From the NCBI GenBank assembly GCA_947479935.1, contig CANKBG010000008.1:1-64000 (forward strand): DNA of 64,000 nt, given 5' to 3'. The stretch is from Comamonadaceae bacterium (GTDB lineage Bacteria; Pseudomonadota; Gammaproteobacteria; Burkholderiales; Burkholderiaceae_C). Below the pieces are notes generated by a model, which did not search any database, was not told where the DNA came from, and saw only the letters and a list, made by a program, of their open reading frames with translations. Shown here piece after piece: positions 63,214 through 64,000 of this stretch; positions within the stretch are counted from its first letter, which is position 1; each line of letters opens with the position of its first letter. The translations under genes were made by a program, and so were the position numbers.

Positions 63214-64000
63214 TGACTTCTTCGCCTATTTCTGCCCTTTCGCCGTTGGATGGCCGTTATGCCAACAAACTCAATGCATTGCGTCCCCTGATGAGTGAGC
63301 TGGGGTACATGCACCGCCGCGTGCAAGTAGAGATGGCTTGGTTCATTGCCCTGTCTGACGCAGGTTTTGAAGAGTTCAAGCCCCTGTCTTTGGGTGCACG
63401 GCGTTATTTGACGGGCTTGGTCACGCATTTTTCTGAGCAAGATGCCCTGGCCATCAAGGAAATTGAGAAGACCACCAACCACGATGTCAAGGCGGTGGAG
63501 TATTGGATCAAGTCAAAATTCAAAGACAGACCGGAGCTAGAACAAGCCTCTGAGTTTGTGCATTTTGCTTGTACCAGCGAGGACATTAACAACACCAGTC
63601 ACGCACTTCAGTTAAAAGGCGCACGCCGGCAAGTGATCTTGCCAGCCCTAGACGAAATCATTGAGCAACTCAGAAGCATGGCGCACACCTATGCGGCCGT
63701 GTCCATGTTAAGTCGCACGCACGGCCAAACCGCAAGCCCCACAACAGTGGGCAAAGAGTTTGCCAACGTCGTGGTTCGTTTGCGTGGTACACGCGAAAAA
63801 ATGGCGGCCGTGCCCTTGAAAGCCAAAATGAATGGTGCGGTTGGAAATTACAACGCACATTTGTCGGCTTGGCCCGAGTTTGATTGGGAAGCCTTTTCTC
63901 AATCCGTGGTGGAAACCCCTGAGGCCAACGAAGCGGGCGGGTCAACAGAGCATTGGGGGCTGGGCTTGTCGTTCCAGCCCTACAGCATTCAAATAGAGCC
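63214..64000 (+). CDS. purB: Adenylosuccinate lyase (5' part, truncated by the window end)
   Basis: PurB cleaves SAICAR and adenylosuccinate to yield fumarate in purine synthesis. The first 262 codons are visible, from MTSSPISALSPLDGRYANKL. Diagnostic parts are KEIEKTTNHDVKAVEYWIK, HFACTSEDINNTSHALQLK and LSRTHGQTASPTTVGKEFAN. A stretch near codons 236-252 (VVETPEANEAGGSTEHWGLG) appears longer than the corresponding loop I remember from E. coli. The C-terminal half lies beyond the window. Confidence 0.95.

Overview
The window looks like chromosomal DNA of a betaproteobacterium in the order Burkholderiales, most likely family Comamonadaceae (a Limnohabitans- or Rhodoferax-like freshwater bacterium). 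This is inferred from gene content: a TorF porin-glnK-amtB operon, a methionine synthase split in two, GTP-dependent PEP carboxykinase, a fused indolepyruvate oxidoreductase, a Bug-receptor remnant and an mnmG-rsmG-parAB cluster. I found no rRNA, tRNA, CRISPR array, insertion sequence or prophage.

Layout. 1-2.9 kb: nitrogen-responsive porin-glnK-amtB operon on the minus strand, with a sigma-54 promoter and two NtrC-type sites. 2.9-5.8 kb: comM and an MFS transporter. 5.8-13.5 kb: the two halves of cobalamin-dependent methionine synthase (metH), separated by a cyanate operon (binding protein, permease, ATPase, cyanase). The cyanate operon has its own sigma-54/NtrC signals. An S-adenosylhomocysteine (SAH) riboswitch precedes the distal metH half. 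13.5-19.1 kb: a Bug-receptor remnant, recQ, a 44-residue membrane peptide, pckG behind two terminator-like hairpins, and a DMT exporter. 19.2-29.1 kb: mixed metabolism and regulation (LysR, phosphoesterase, TetR, PhoD-like lipoprotein, an actinobacterial-type DapD, acetoacetyl-CoA synthetase, cobalamin adenosyltransferase, FAD oxidase). 29.1-34.8 kb: chromosome-partition cluster mnmG-rsmG-lysE-parA-hydrolase-parB, with three parS palindromes inside mnmG and rsmG. 34.8-45.0 kb: a frameshifted class II aldolase, an MFS protein, an old yellow enzyme, hemerythrin, pirin, a fused indolepyruvate:ferredoxin oxidoreductase, mltA and a small membrane protein. 45.0-54.6 kb: a FixJ-type two-component pair, yhdP, and glnE. 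54.7-62.4 kb: a tightly overlapping nine-gene operon (glutathione peroxidase, flavin oxidoreductase, DUF1365, Cfa-like methyltransferase, chalcone-isomerase-like protein, MFS, DUF3833 lipoprotein, SDR, NTF2-like). It resembles the membrane fatty-acid modification genes that sigmaE-ChrR controls in other bacteria. 62.5-64 kb: a glutathione transferase and the start of purB.

Themes. Nitrogen control recurs: AmtB, GlnK and GlnE form one regulatory chain, and cyanate uptake plus cyanase supplies ammonium under an apparent sigma-54 promoter. One-carbon and B12 metabolism recurs in the split MetH, the SAH riboswitch and the cobalamin adenosyltransferase. Gene calls rest on recognisable motifs. Regulatory sites are consensus matches made by eye.
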